This document shows positions 58,036 through 64,000 of a stretch of DNA of 64,000 nt, piece after piece. Position 1 is the stretch's first letter. Every line of letters starts with the position of its first letter. This DNA is from Nocardioides marmoribigeumensis. Its GTDB lineage: Bacteria; Actinomycetota; Actinomycetes; Propionibacteriales; Nocardioidaceae. The stretch lies in contig NZ_JAVDYG010000001.1 in assembly GCF_031458325.1 (NCBI RefSeq), positions 2,604,001 through 2,668,000 on the forward strand, given 5' to 3'. The position numbers and the translations under genes are program-made. Under the pieces are notes generated by a model, which saw only the letters and a program-made list of their open reading frames with translations, was not told the DNA's origin and ran no database searches.

Positions 58036-58683
58036 TCAGCCCTCGGTGGGGAACGGGACTCCCGTGGTGGCGTGGCAGCGGTAGCCGTGGGGGTTCTTGG
58101 CGAGGTACTGCTGGTGGTGGTCCTCGGCGTAGTAGTACGGCGGCGCCGGCGCGACCTCGGTGGTGATCGGGTCGTAGCCGCGGCGGGCGAGCTCCTCGCC
58201 GTAGACCTTGGTCAGTCGCTCGGCGACCTCGACCTGCTCGGGGGTGGTGGTGTAGATCGCGGAGCGGTACTGCGTGCCGACGTCGTTGCCCTGGCGCATG
58301 CCCTGCGTGGGGTCGTGGACCTCGAAGAACGTCTTGACCAGCGTCGCGTAGTCGACCTTCGTGGGGTCGTAGACCACGCGGACCGCCTCGGTGTGGCCGG
58401 TGCGGCCCGAGCAGACCTCCTCGTAGGACGGGTGGGGGGTCTCGCCGCCGGCGTAGCCCACCGAGGTGGACCAGACGCCGGGGACCTGCCAGTAGATCTC
58501 CTCCGCGCCCCAGAAGCAGCCGAGGCCGAACACGGCGACCTCGAGGCCCTCGGGGACCTCGTCGGTGACCAGCGGGGTGCCGAGCACCAGGTGGCGCTCG
58601 GAGAGGTGGAAGGGGCGCTCGGGGCGGCCGGCGAGGGCCTCACCCGGCGCCGGGAGGGTCGCAGCGCGGCGCGAGAAGAGCAT
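58036..58683 (-). CDS. msrA: Peptide methionine sulfoxide reductase A
   Basis: MsrA, 215 residues, reduces methionine-S-sulfoxide in proteins. The catalytic cysteine is Cys56 in [31 protein letters not shown], split by function, and the [15 protein letters not shown] end with the resolving cysteine are present. About 50 N-terminal residues precede the core, as in many actinobacterial forms. ATG at 58683 behind AGGGA on the minus strand. Its 3' end is repeated at 57287-57368. Divergent from metB. Confidence 0.95.
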   Translation of the reverse strand: MLFSRRAATLPAPGEALAGRPERPFHLSERHLVLGTPLVTDEVPEGLEVAVFGLGCFWGAEEIYWQVPGVWSTSVGYAGGETPHPSYEEVCSGRTGHTEAVRVVYDPTKVDYATLVKTFFEVHDPTQGMRQGNDVGTQYRSAIYTTTPEQVEVAERLTKVYGEELARRGYDPITTEVAPAPPYYYAEDHHQQYLAKNPHGYRCHATTGVPFPTEG

Positions 58684-58742
58684 GGTGGTCCCTTCGAGGT
58701 GGACGGGGGTTCCCCTCCAGTTTCCCGCTCCGGTCAAGCGGC

Positions 58743-58748
58743 TACGGT
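58743..58748 (+). promoter_or_regulatory. -10 element of metB (leaderless)
   Basis: TACGGT ends six bases before the ATG at 58755; GGAGG directly touching the ATG is too close for normal Shine-Dalgarno use. Confidence 0.55.
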
Positions 58749-58754
58749 CGGAGG

Positions 58755-59915
58755 ATGAGCGACGAGCACCCCCCCGAGCTGGGTTTCGAGTCCCGTGCGA
58801 TCCACGTCGGCTCCGAGCCCGACGCCGCGACCGGCAGCGTGATCCCGCCGATCTACGCCACCAGCACCTACAAGCAGGACGGTGTGGGAGGGCTGCGCGG
58901 CGGCTACGAGTACTCCCGCAGCGGCAACCCGACCCGCACCGCCCTGGAGCGCTGCCTGGCCAGCCTCGAGGGCGGGAGCCACGGGTTCGCGTTCGCCAGC
59001 GGCCTCGCGGCCGAGGACACGCTGCTCCGCACGATCTGCCGCCCGGGGGACCACGTCGTCGTACCCGATGACGCCTACGGCGGCACCTACCGGCTGGTCG
59101 ACCAGGTCGAGCGGCCGTGGGGGCTGGAGCACTCCACCGCGCCGGTCAGCGACCCCGAGGCCGTCGCAGCCGCGATCCGGCCGGGGGAGACCAGGGCGGT
59201 GTGGGTCGAGACCCCGACCAACCCGCTGCTCAACATCGCCGACCTCGCGGCCCTGGCCGAGGTCGCCCACGACGCGGGCGCGCTGCTGGTGGTCGACAAC
59301 ACCTTCGCCTCGTCCTACCTCCAGCAGCCGATCTCGCACGGCGCCGACGTCGTCCTCCACAGCACCACGAAGTACGCCGGCGGGCACAGCGACGTGGTCG
59401 GCGGTGCCCTGGTGGTCCACGACGAGCAGCTGGCCGAGCGCATCGGCTTCCACCAGAACGCCATGGGCGCCGTGGCCGGTCCGTTCGACTCCTGGCTCGT
59501 GCTGCGCGGCCTCAAGACCCTCGCCCTGCGGATGGAGCGCCACTGCGACAACGCCGAGGCGGTGGTGCGGTTCCTCGAGCAGCACCCCGGGGTGGGCGAG
59601 GTGTTCTACCCCGGCCGCTCGGGCCACCCGGGCCACGAGGTCGCGGCGCGCCAGATGAAGCGGTTCGGCGGCATCGTGTCGTTCCGGGTCAAGGCGGGCG
59701 AGCAGGCCGCGGTCGACCTGTGCGGGCGCACGCAGGTGTGGACCCTGGGAGAGTCGCTCGGCGGGGTCGAGTCGCTGATCGAGCACCCGGGCCGGATGAC
59801 CCACGCCTCGGTGAGCGGCACCGAGCTGGAGGTGCCCGCCGACCTGGTGCGCCTCAGCGTGGGGGTCGAGACCGTCGACGACCTGCTGGTCGACCTCGAG
59901 CAGGCGCTGGGCTGA
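58755..59915 (+). CDS. metB: Cystathionine gamma-synthase / gamma-lyase
   Basis: A 386-residue Cys/Met-metabolism PLP enzyme. The PLP lysine is Lys206 in [37 protein letters not shown] and [10 protein letters not shown] are family signatures. In actinobacteria this group acts as cystathionine gamma-synthase or as the gamma-lyase of reverse transsulfuration. With cbs 10 kb upstream, the lyase direction (homocysteine to cysteine) is plausible. The exact activity cannot be told from the sequence. Leaderless behind TACGGT; divergent from msrA. Confidence 0.9.
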   Translation: MSDEHPPELGFESRAIHVGSEPDAATGSVIPPIYATSTYKQDGVGGLRGGYEYSRSGNPTRTALERCLASLEGGSHGFAFASGLAAEDTLLRTICRPGDHVVVPDDAYGGTYRLVDQVERPWGLEHSTAPVSDPEAVAAAIRPGETRAVWVETPTNPLLNIADLAALAEVAHDAGALLVVDNTFASSYLQQPISHGADVVLHSTTKYAGGHSDVVGGALVVHDEQLAERIGFHQNAMGAVAGPFDSWLVLRGLKTLALRMERHCDNAEAVVRFLEQHPGVGEVFYPGRSGHPGHEVAARQMKRFGGIVSFRVKAGEQAAVDLCGRTQVWTLGESLGGVESLIEHPGRMTHASVSGTELEVPADLVRLSVGVETVDDLLVDLEQALG

Positions 59916-59962
59916 GGACCCCCGCCCGCGGCAAGGGTGGGTCGGGACGTGGCCGGTGTCCC

Positions 59963-59968
59963 TAGAGT
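59963..59968 (+). promoter_or_regulatory. -10 element of AI-2E transporter gene (leaderless)
   Basis: TAGAGT ends six bases before the ATG at 59975. Confidence 0.55.
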
Positions 59969-59974
59969 GAGCGG

Positions 59975-61309
59975 ATGACCGGGAGCGAGGACGAGCCGCA
60001 GGACGGCGAGGGCGTCGAGGGACCGCCGGAGCAGCGTTCGCGCCGCCGGGGACGGCGCGGCGCCGGCGAGGAGTCCGCTCACGACCGCCTCGTGCGCGCC
60101 CAGGCCTGGGCGGCGCACCTGGCCGAGCAGCGCGCCCGCCACCGCGCCGAGCTGGCGCAGGTCCAGCTCCGCCCGGTCGTGACCGGCGGGGCCTCGAACT
60201 TCACCCGGGCCCAGGTGCCCTACGGCGTCGACCTCGCCGCGGCCTGGTCGTGGCGGCTCCTGGTCATCATCGGCGCGGCCGGCGTGCTGCTGTGGATGGT
60301 GGGGCACGTCACGCTGGTCCTGGTCCCGGTGTTCGCTGCGCTCTTCGTGGCCGCCCTGGCCGCCCCCGTCGTCGCGGTCATGGCCCGCGTCCTGCCCCGA
60401 GGACTCTCGACGCTGCTGGTCGTCGTGACGCTGGTCGGCGCGGTGGTGCTCATGCTCGTGTTCGCGACCCAGCAGGTCGTCCAGGGCGCCAACGACCTGG
60501 CCGACCAGGTGGTCACCGCTCTCGACCAGATCCGCACCTGGCTGCAGGACGGGCCACTGCACGCCACCGACAAGCAGATCGACGACTCGATCAAGTCGAT
60601 GCAGGACCTCGTGCTGTCGTCCAACAAGCAGCTGGCCGGCCGCGTCCAGGAGGTCGGCACCGCGATCAGCCACGTCGTCGCGGCGTTCTTCATCGCGCTG
60701 TTCTCGACCTACTTCTTCCTCGCCGACGGCGACCGGATCTGGCTGTGGGTGGTCCGGCTGTTCCCTCGTGCCGCCCGCGGGCGGGCCGACGCCTCCGGAC
60801 GAGTGGCCTGGCTGAGCCTGACCCAGTACGTCCGGGCGACGGTGCTCGTCGCCGCCACCGACGCGATCGGCATCATGATCGTCGCCGCGGTCCTCAAGGT
60901 GCCCTTCGTGATGGCGATCGGCGTCCTGGTGTTCCTCGGCTCCTTCGTGCCGCTGGTCGGCTCGACGGTCTCCGGCTCGGTCGCGGTGCTGGTCGCGCTC
61001 GTCGACCAGGGCCCCTTCGTGGCGCTGCTCATGACCGCGGGCGTCATCGGCGTCCAGCAGCTCGAGGCCCATGTGCTGCAGCCGTTCCTGCTCGGCCGCA
61101 TGGTCGCCGTGCACCCGCTCGGGGTCATCCTGGCGGTCGCCTGCGGCATCGTGGTCGCCGGCATCCTGGGCGCGCTGCTCGCCGTCCCCCTCGTCGCCTG
61201 CGCGAACGCCGTGGTCACCTACCTCGCCGCCGAGCCACCACCACCGTCGGTCACCGCGGGCTCACTGGTCAGCACCGAGGACGAGGTGGCCGAGGACCCG
61301 GGCCGCTGA
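59975..61309 (+). CDS. AI-2E family transporter
   Basis: A 444-residue membrane protein of the AI-2E (TqsA/YdiK/PerM) family. Residues 1-85 are charged and disordered; about eight membrane segments follow, with the extracytoplasmic helical part IDDSIKSMQDLVLSSNKQLA between the third and fourth. The conserved VPLVGSTVSG and QQLEAHVLQPFLLGRMVAVHP near the end are diagnostic. Members export signals, sodium/protons or other solutes; the substrate here is unknown. Followed after 19 bases by ilvA, which has its own leaderless promoter. Confidence 0.9.
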   Translation: MTGSEDEPQDGEGVEGPPEQRSRRRGRRGAGEESAHDRLVRAQAWAAHLAEQRARHRAELAQVQLRPVVTGGASNFTRAQVPYGVDLAAAWSWRLLVIIGAAGVLLWMVGHVTLVLVPVFAALFVAALAAPVVAVMARVLPRGLSTLLVVVTLVGAVVLMLVFATQQVVQGANDLADQVVTALDQIRTWLQDGPLHATDKQIDDSIKSMQDLVLSSNKQLAGRVQEVGTAISHVVAAFFIALFSTYFFLADGDRIWLWVVRLFPRAARGRADASGRVAWLSLTQYVRATVLVAATDAIGIMIVAAVLKVPFVMAIGVLVFLGSFVPLVGSTVSGSVAVLVALVDQGPFVALLMTAGVIGVQQLEAHVLQPFLLGRMVAVHPLGVILAVACGIVVAGILGALLAVPLVACANAVVTYLAAEPPPPSVTAGSLVSTEDEVAEDPGR

Positions 61310-61316
61310 GGGGTCC

Positions 61317-61322
61317 TATCGT
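61317..61322 (+). promoter_or_regulatory. -10 element of ilvA (leaderless; decides the start)
   Basis: TATCGT ends six bases before the GTG at 61329, matching the spacing of the other leaderless genes here. This favours 61329 over the in-frame GTG at 61323. Confidence 0.6.
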
Positions 61323-61328
61323 GTGGAC

Positions 61329-62564
61329 GTGACGACTCCCGATGCTCCCGTCCCCACCGCCGAGGAGATCACCGAGGCCCGCCGGCTGCTCCAGGACGTC
61401 GCCGTGCGCACGCCGCTGGAGGAGTCACGCTGGCTCTCCAAGATCGCCGGCGGCCCGGTGTACTTCAAGGCCGAGAACCTCCAGCGCGCCGGCTCCTTCA
61501 AGATCCGCGGCGCCTACGTCCGCATGGCGCGGCTGAGCAGCGAGGAGAAGGCCCGTGGGGTCGTCGCCGCCAGCGCCGGCAACCACGCGCAGGGCGTCGC
61601 GCTCGCGGCGCAGATGCTGGGCATCCGGTCCATCGTCTACATGCCGCACGGGGCCCCGATCCCCAAGATCAAGGCCACCCGCGGCTACGGCGCCGAGGTG
61701 CGCTTCCACGGCAACACCGTCGACGTCGCGCTGCAGGAGGCCAGGAAGTACGCCGACGCCACAGGCGCCGTGCTCGTGCACCCCTTCGACCACGAGGACA
61801 TCGTGCTCGGCCAGGCCACCTGCGGCGCCGAGATCCTCGAGCAGTGCCCCGAGGTGAAGACCCTCGTCGTGCCGACCGGCGGGGGCGGGCTGCTGGCCGG
61901 CATCGCGGCGGCGGTGAAACCCACGCGTCCCGACGTCCACCTGGTCGGGGTGCAGGCGGAGGGGGCGGCGGCCTACCCGCCGTCGCTGCGCGAGGGCGCG
62001 CCGACCCCGCTGGAGTCGATGAGCACGATGGCCGACGGCATCGCGATCGGGCGGCCCGGCGACGTGCCGTTCTCGACCGTCCTGCGGATGGTCGACGAGG
62101 TCACGACGGTCAGCGAGGACCGACTGTCGTGGGCCCTGCTCATGCTGGTCGAGCGCGCCAAGCTGGTCGTCGAGCCGGCCGGTGCGGCCGGGGTCGCGGC
62201 CGTCCTTGACCGCGCCGAGGGCGTCGGCGGTGCGAGGTTCGAGACGCCCGCGGTCGTGGTGCTCTCCGGCGGCAACATCGACCCGCTGCTGCTGATGAAC
62301 GTGATCCGGCACGGGCTGGCGGCCTCGGGCCGCTACCTCGCGTGCACGGTCGTCATCCCCGACCGCCCGGGCGGCCTCGCGGGGCTGCTGGCCGTGATCG
62401 CCGAGACCGGGGCCAACGTGATCGACCTGCGGCACGAGCGCACGTCGGCGTACCTCCACATCGGCGAGGTCGACGTCGCGGTGCAGCTGGAGGCCAAGGG
62501 CGCCGAGCACGCGGCCGAGGTGCTGGCGCACCTGCGGGCCGCGGGCTACGGCGTCCGGGAGTGA
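61329..62564 (+). CDS. ilvA: Threonine ammonia-lyase (threonine dehydratase)
   Basis: A 411-residue PLP enzyme converting threonine to 2-oxobutyrate and ammonia. The PLP lysine is Lys58 in RAGSFKIRGAY; SAGNHAQGVALAAQ and the phosphate-binding GGGGLLAG are present. A single C-terminal ACT domain (about 330-411, starting YLACTVVIPDRPGGL) resembles the catabolic/short form (TdcB-ACT type) rather than biosynthetic IlvA with two ACT-like domains. The start GTG at 61329 is set by the -10 spacing. It converges with greA, seven bases away. Confidence 0.93.
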   Translation: MTTPDAPVPTAEEITEARRLLQDVAVRTPLEESRWLSKIAGGPVYFKAENLQRAGSFKIRGAYVRMARLSSEEKARGVVAASAGNHAQGVALAAQMLGIRSIVYMPHGAPIPKIKATRGYGAEVRFHGNTVDVALQEARKYADATGAVLVHPFDHEDIVLGQATCGAEILEQCPEVKTLVVPTGGGGLLAGIAAAVKPTRPDVHLVGVQAEGAAAYPPSLREGAPTPLESMSTMADGIAIGRPGDVPFSTVLRMVDEVTTVSEDRLSWALLMLVERAKLVVEPAGAAGVAAVLDRAEGVGGARFETPAVVVLSGGNIDPLLLMNVIRHGLAASGRYLACTVVIPDRPGGLAGLLAVIAETGANVIDLRHERTSAYLHIGEVDVAVQLEAKGAEHAAEVLAHLRAAGYGVRE

Positions 62565-62571
62565 GTCGCGC

Positions 62572-63084
62572 TCAGCCCTCGTAGGGCTTGGCGGCGGTGA
62601 TCTTGATCGCGATCTTCTTGCCGGTCGGGCCCTCGAAGGCGACGTCGTCGCCGACCTGGTGGCCGGAGATCGCAGCACCCATCGGGGACTGCGGGGAGTA
62701 GACGGTCAGCCCCTCCACGTGGTCGGACATCTCGCGGGAGCCGAGGAGGAAGCGCTCCTCGTCGCCGGGGCCGAACTCGACGGTGACGACCATGCCGGGC
62801 TCGACCACGCCGTCGTCGGCCGGTCGCGCGCCGACCTCGGCCTTGCGCAGCTGGTCCTCCAGCTGCTTGATGCGGGCCTCGAGCTTGCCCTGCTCCTCGC
62901 GCGCGGCGTGGTAGCCGCCGTTCTCCTTGAGGTCACCCTCGTCGCGGGCGGCAGCGATCTTGTTGACGATGTCCTCGCGGACGGGACCCTTGAGGTTCTC
63001 CAGCTCCGCGGTGAGCTTGTCGTAGGACTCCTGGGTCATCCACACGGTGTCGGTGCGGCCGGTGTTCTCGCTCTGCTGGGTCAC
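62572..63084 (-). CDS. greA: Transcription elongation factor GreA
   Basis: GreA, 170 residues, rescues backtracked RNA polymerase by stimulating transcript cleavage. The N-terminal coiled coil carries the acidic tip ARDEGDLKENGGYHAAREEQ; the C-terminal FKBP-like domain ends SPMGAAISGHQVGDDVAFEG. GTG at 63084 has GGAGA upstream and fits the mycobacterial length. A TAGACT -10 on the minus strand (63152-63147) overlaps the stop codon of the upstream DUF4307 gene. Confidence 0.96.
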   Translation of the reverse strand: MTQQSENTGRTDTVWMTQESYDKLTAELENLKGPVREDIVNKIAAARDEGDLKENGGYHAAREEQGKLEARIKQLEDQLRKAEVGARPADDGVVEPGMVVTVEFGPGDEERFLLGSREMSDHVEGLTVYSPQSPMGAAISGHQVGDDVAFEGPTGKKIAIKITAAKPYEG

Positions 63085-63146
63085 CAGCGTCTCCTTCTCA
63101 GAACGTCCGTGGCCGGACGTGGTGCTCGTGGGCAGGCAAGTGTTCG

Positions 63147-63152
63147 AGTCTA
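63147..63152 (-). promoter_or_regulatory. Candidate greA -10 element
   Basis: Minus-strand TAGACT overlaps the DUF4307 stop codon (63150-63152); the leader to the greA GTG would be about 55 nt. Confidence 0.45.
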
Positions 63153-63560
63153 GCGGGGGCGGTGCTGGTCGGGCGAGGTGCACCCGTCGGCGACCACGCT
63201 CACCGCACGGCGCTCGGTGGGGATCCGCACCTCGAGGACCTGCGTCGCCCTGCCGCTGTCCACGACCTGCTGGGCCCGGCCGACGGTCGAGTGGTCCTGG
63301 GCGACCGCGTGCAGCCGGCACGTGGCACGCACGTCGGTGTCGCCGCGCGCGACGACCAGCTCGGCGACCACCTCGTGCTCGGACCGGATGTCGTAGGTGC
63401 GCAGCGTCGAGCGCACGTCGGGGTCGGCCTGCGACACGAAGGACCAGATCGTCACCGCGACCAGTGCGATGCCGGCGACGGCGGCGACGGCGAGCACGAG
63501 GTTGGTGCGGTTGCGCGACCCCGACCCGTAGCGGTCGGCCAGGGCCGTGGGGTCGGTCAT
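63150..63560 (-). CDS. DUF4307 membrane protein
   Basis: A 136-residue protein with one membrane helix at about 21-43 and an extracytoplasmic DUF4307 domain containing two cysteines ([12 protein letters not shown] and VADGCTSP) that could form a disulfide. DUF4307 genes sit between greA and mca in many actinobacteria; function unknown. ATG at 63560 is preceded by TAGGAT ending seven bases upstream, a leaderless arrangement; an ATG three codons earlier lies in the -10. Confidence 0.88.
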   Translation of the reverse strand: MTDPTALADRYGSGSRNRTNLVLAVAAVAGIALVAVTIWSFVSQADPDVRSTLRTYDIRSEHEVVAELVVARGDTDVRATCRLHAVAQDHSTVGRAQQVVDSGRATQVLEVRIPTERRAVSVVADGCTSPDQHRPR

Positions 63561-63567
63561 GCGGTCC

Positions 63568-63605
63568 ATCCTAGGAGCCGCCCGGTGCACACCCCTCCCT
63601 AGGAT
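63568..63605. promoter_or_regulatory. Divergent TAGGAT -10 elements of DUF4307 and mca
   Basis: Minus-strand TAGGAT at 63573-63568 (for 63560) and plus-strand TAGGAT at 63600-63605 (for 63613); both end seven bases before their ATG. Confidence 0.6.
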
Positions 63606-63612
63606 GGAGGCC

Positions 63613-64000
63613 ATGCTGCGCCTGATGCACGTGCACGCCCACCCCGACGACGAGTCCAGCAAGGGCGCGGCGTCGACGGCGAGGTACGTCGCCGAGGGGG
63701 TCGACGTCCACGTCGCCACCTGCACGGGCGGGGAGCGTGGCTCGATCCTCAACCCCAACATGGACCGGCCCGACGTGCTGGCCAACATCGCCGAGATCCG
63801 CCGGCAGGAGATGGACGCCGCCCGCGAGATCCTCGGGATCAAGCAGGACTGGCTGGGCTGGGTCGACTCCGGCTTCCCCGAGGGCGACCCCAAGCCGCCG
63901 CTGCCCGAGGGCTGCTTCGCGCTGATGGACGTGGAGGAGGCGGCCGAGCCCCTGGTCCGCCTGGTGCGCGAGTTCAAGCCGCACGTGATGACGACGTACG
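63613..64000 (+). CDS. mca: Mycothiol conjugate amidase Mca (3' truncated by window)
   Basis: The first 129 codons of a LmbE/PIG-L family zinc amidase. The zinc motif AHPDDE is at residues 9-14 and [20 protein letters not shown] matches Mca rather than the deacetylase MshB. Mca cleaves mycothiol S-conjugates to mercapturic acids during detoxification; its presence shows a mycothiol-making actinobacterium. Leaderless start at 63613. The second half lies outside the window. Confidence 0.9.
   Translation, partial: MLRLMHVHAHPDDESSKGAASTARYVAEGVDVHVATCTGGERGSILNPNMDRPDVLANIAEIRRQEMDAAREILGIKQDWLGWVDSGFPEGDPKPPLPEGCFALMDVEEAAEPLVRLVREFKPHVMTTY

Overview
The window is 64 kb of a high-G+C (about 70 % by eye) actinobacterial chromosome, most likely from Nocardioides or another Nocardioidaceae. 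Reasons: a mce operon next to rpoB, mycothiol conjugate amidase (mca) at the right edge, actinobacterial RpoB and RpoC sequences, a short adenylate kinase, a zinc-type S14, many GTG and TTG starts, and frequent leaderless promoters. The species call is inference; the phylum call is secure. There are no tRNA or rRNA genes, CRISPR arrays, transposases or phage genes.

Layout. (1) 1-2866: the 3' end of an mce lipid-import operon (two MCE proteins, one cut by the window edge, and two Mce-associated membrane proteins). (2) 2867-10670: rpoB-rpoC with a long leader and a strong terminator. (3) 10718-18872: metabolic genes: a PlsC-like acyltransferase, an integral membrane acyltransferase, a NUDIX hydrolase overlapping a hydroxyacid-oxoacid transhydrogenase, a YtcJ-like amidohydrolase, and a fused FAD/Fe-S oxidoreductase. 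(4) 18847-23448: the str operon (rpsL, rpsG, fusA, tuf) with a clear promoter and a double hairpin terminator. (5) 23472-35484: trmB; a PadR-regulated ABC exporter; a class III aminotransferase; and a MoxR-type cluster (RDD, SpoIIM-like, DUF58, MoxR ATPase, DUF4350, DUF4129, membrane protein). (6) 35527-48293: S10-spc operon from rpsJ to rplO, then secY-adk-map. (7) 48314-56773: cbs followed by two tandem, translationally coupled multidomain proteins (zinc ribbons, class III nucleotide cyclase domain, AAA-type NTPase, TPR-like tail). (8) 56802-64000: a DGPF/YciI protein, a small lower-G+C island flanked by a direct repeat of the msrA 3' end, msrA, metB, an AI-2E-family transporter, ilvA, greA, a DUF4307 gene and the start of mca.

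How the parts work together. The transcription and translation core is arranged classically but broken by accessory blocks: mce directly upstream of rpoB, 8 kb of metabolism between rpoC and rpsL, 12 kb between tuf and rpsJ, and cbs plus cyclases where the infA/rpsM/rpoA operon often follows map. cbs and metB can form a transsulfuration route, with msrA beside metB. The transhydrogenase predicted to make D-2-hydroxyglutarate sits near a fused FAD/Fe-S oxidoreductase that could reoxidise it.

The most striking signals are: the tandem cyclase/NTPase pair with an unusual methionine at the substrate-specifying position; the msrA 3'-end duplication around a two-gene insert; a 23-nt element shared by the rpsL and rpsJ leaders; and twelve genes whose TANNNT hexamer ends exactly 6 or 7 nt before the start codon. 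No wholly new system can be proven from sequence alone.
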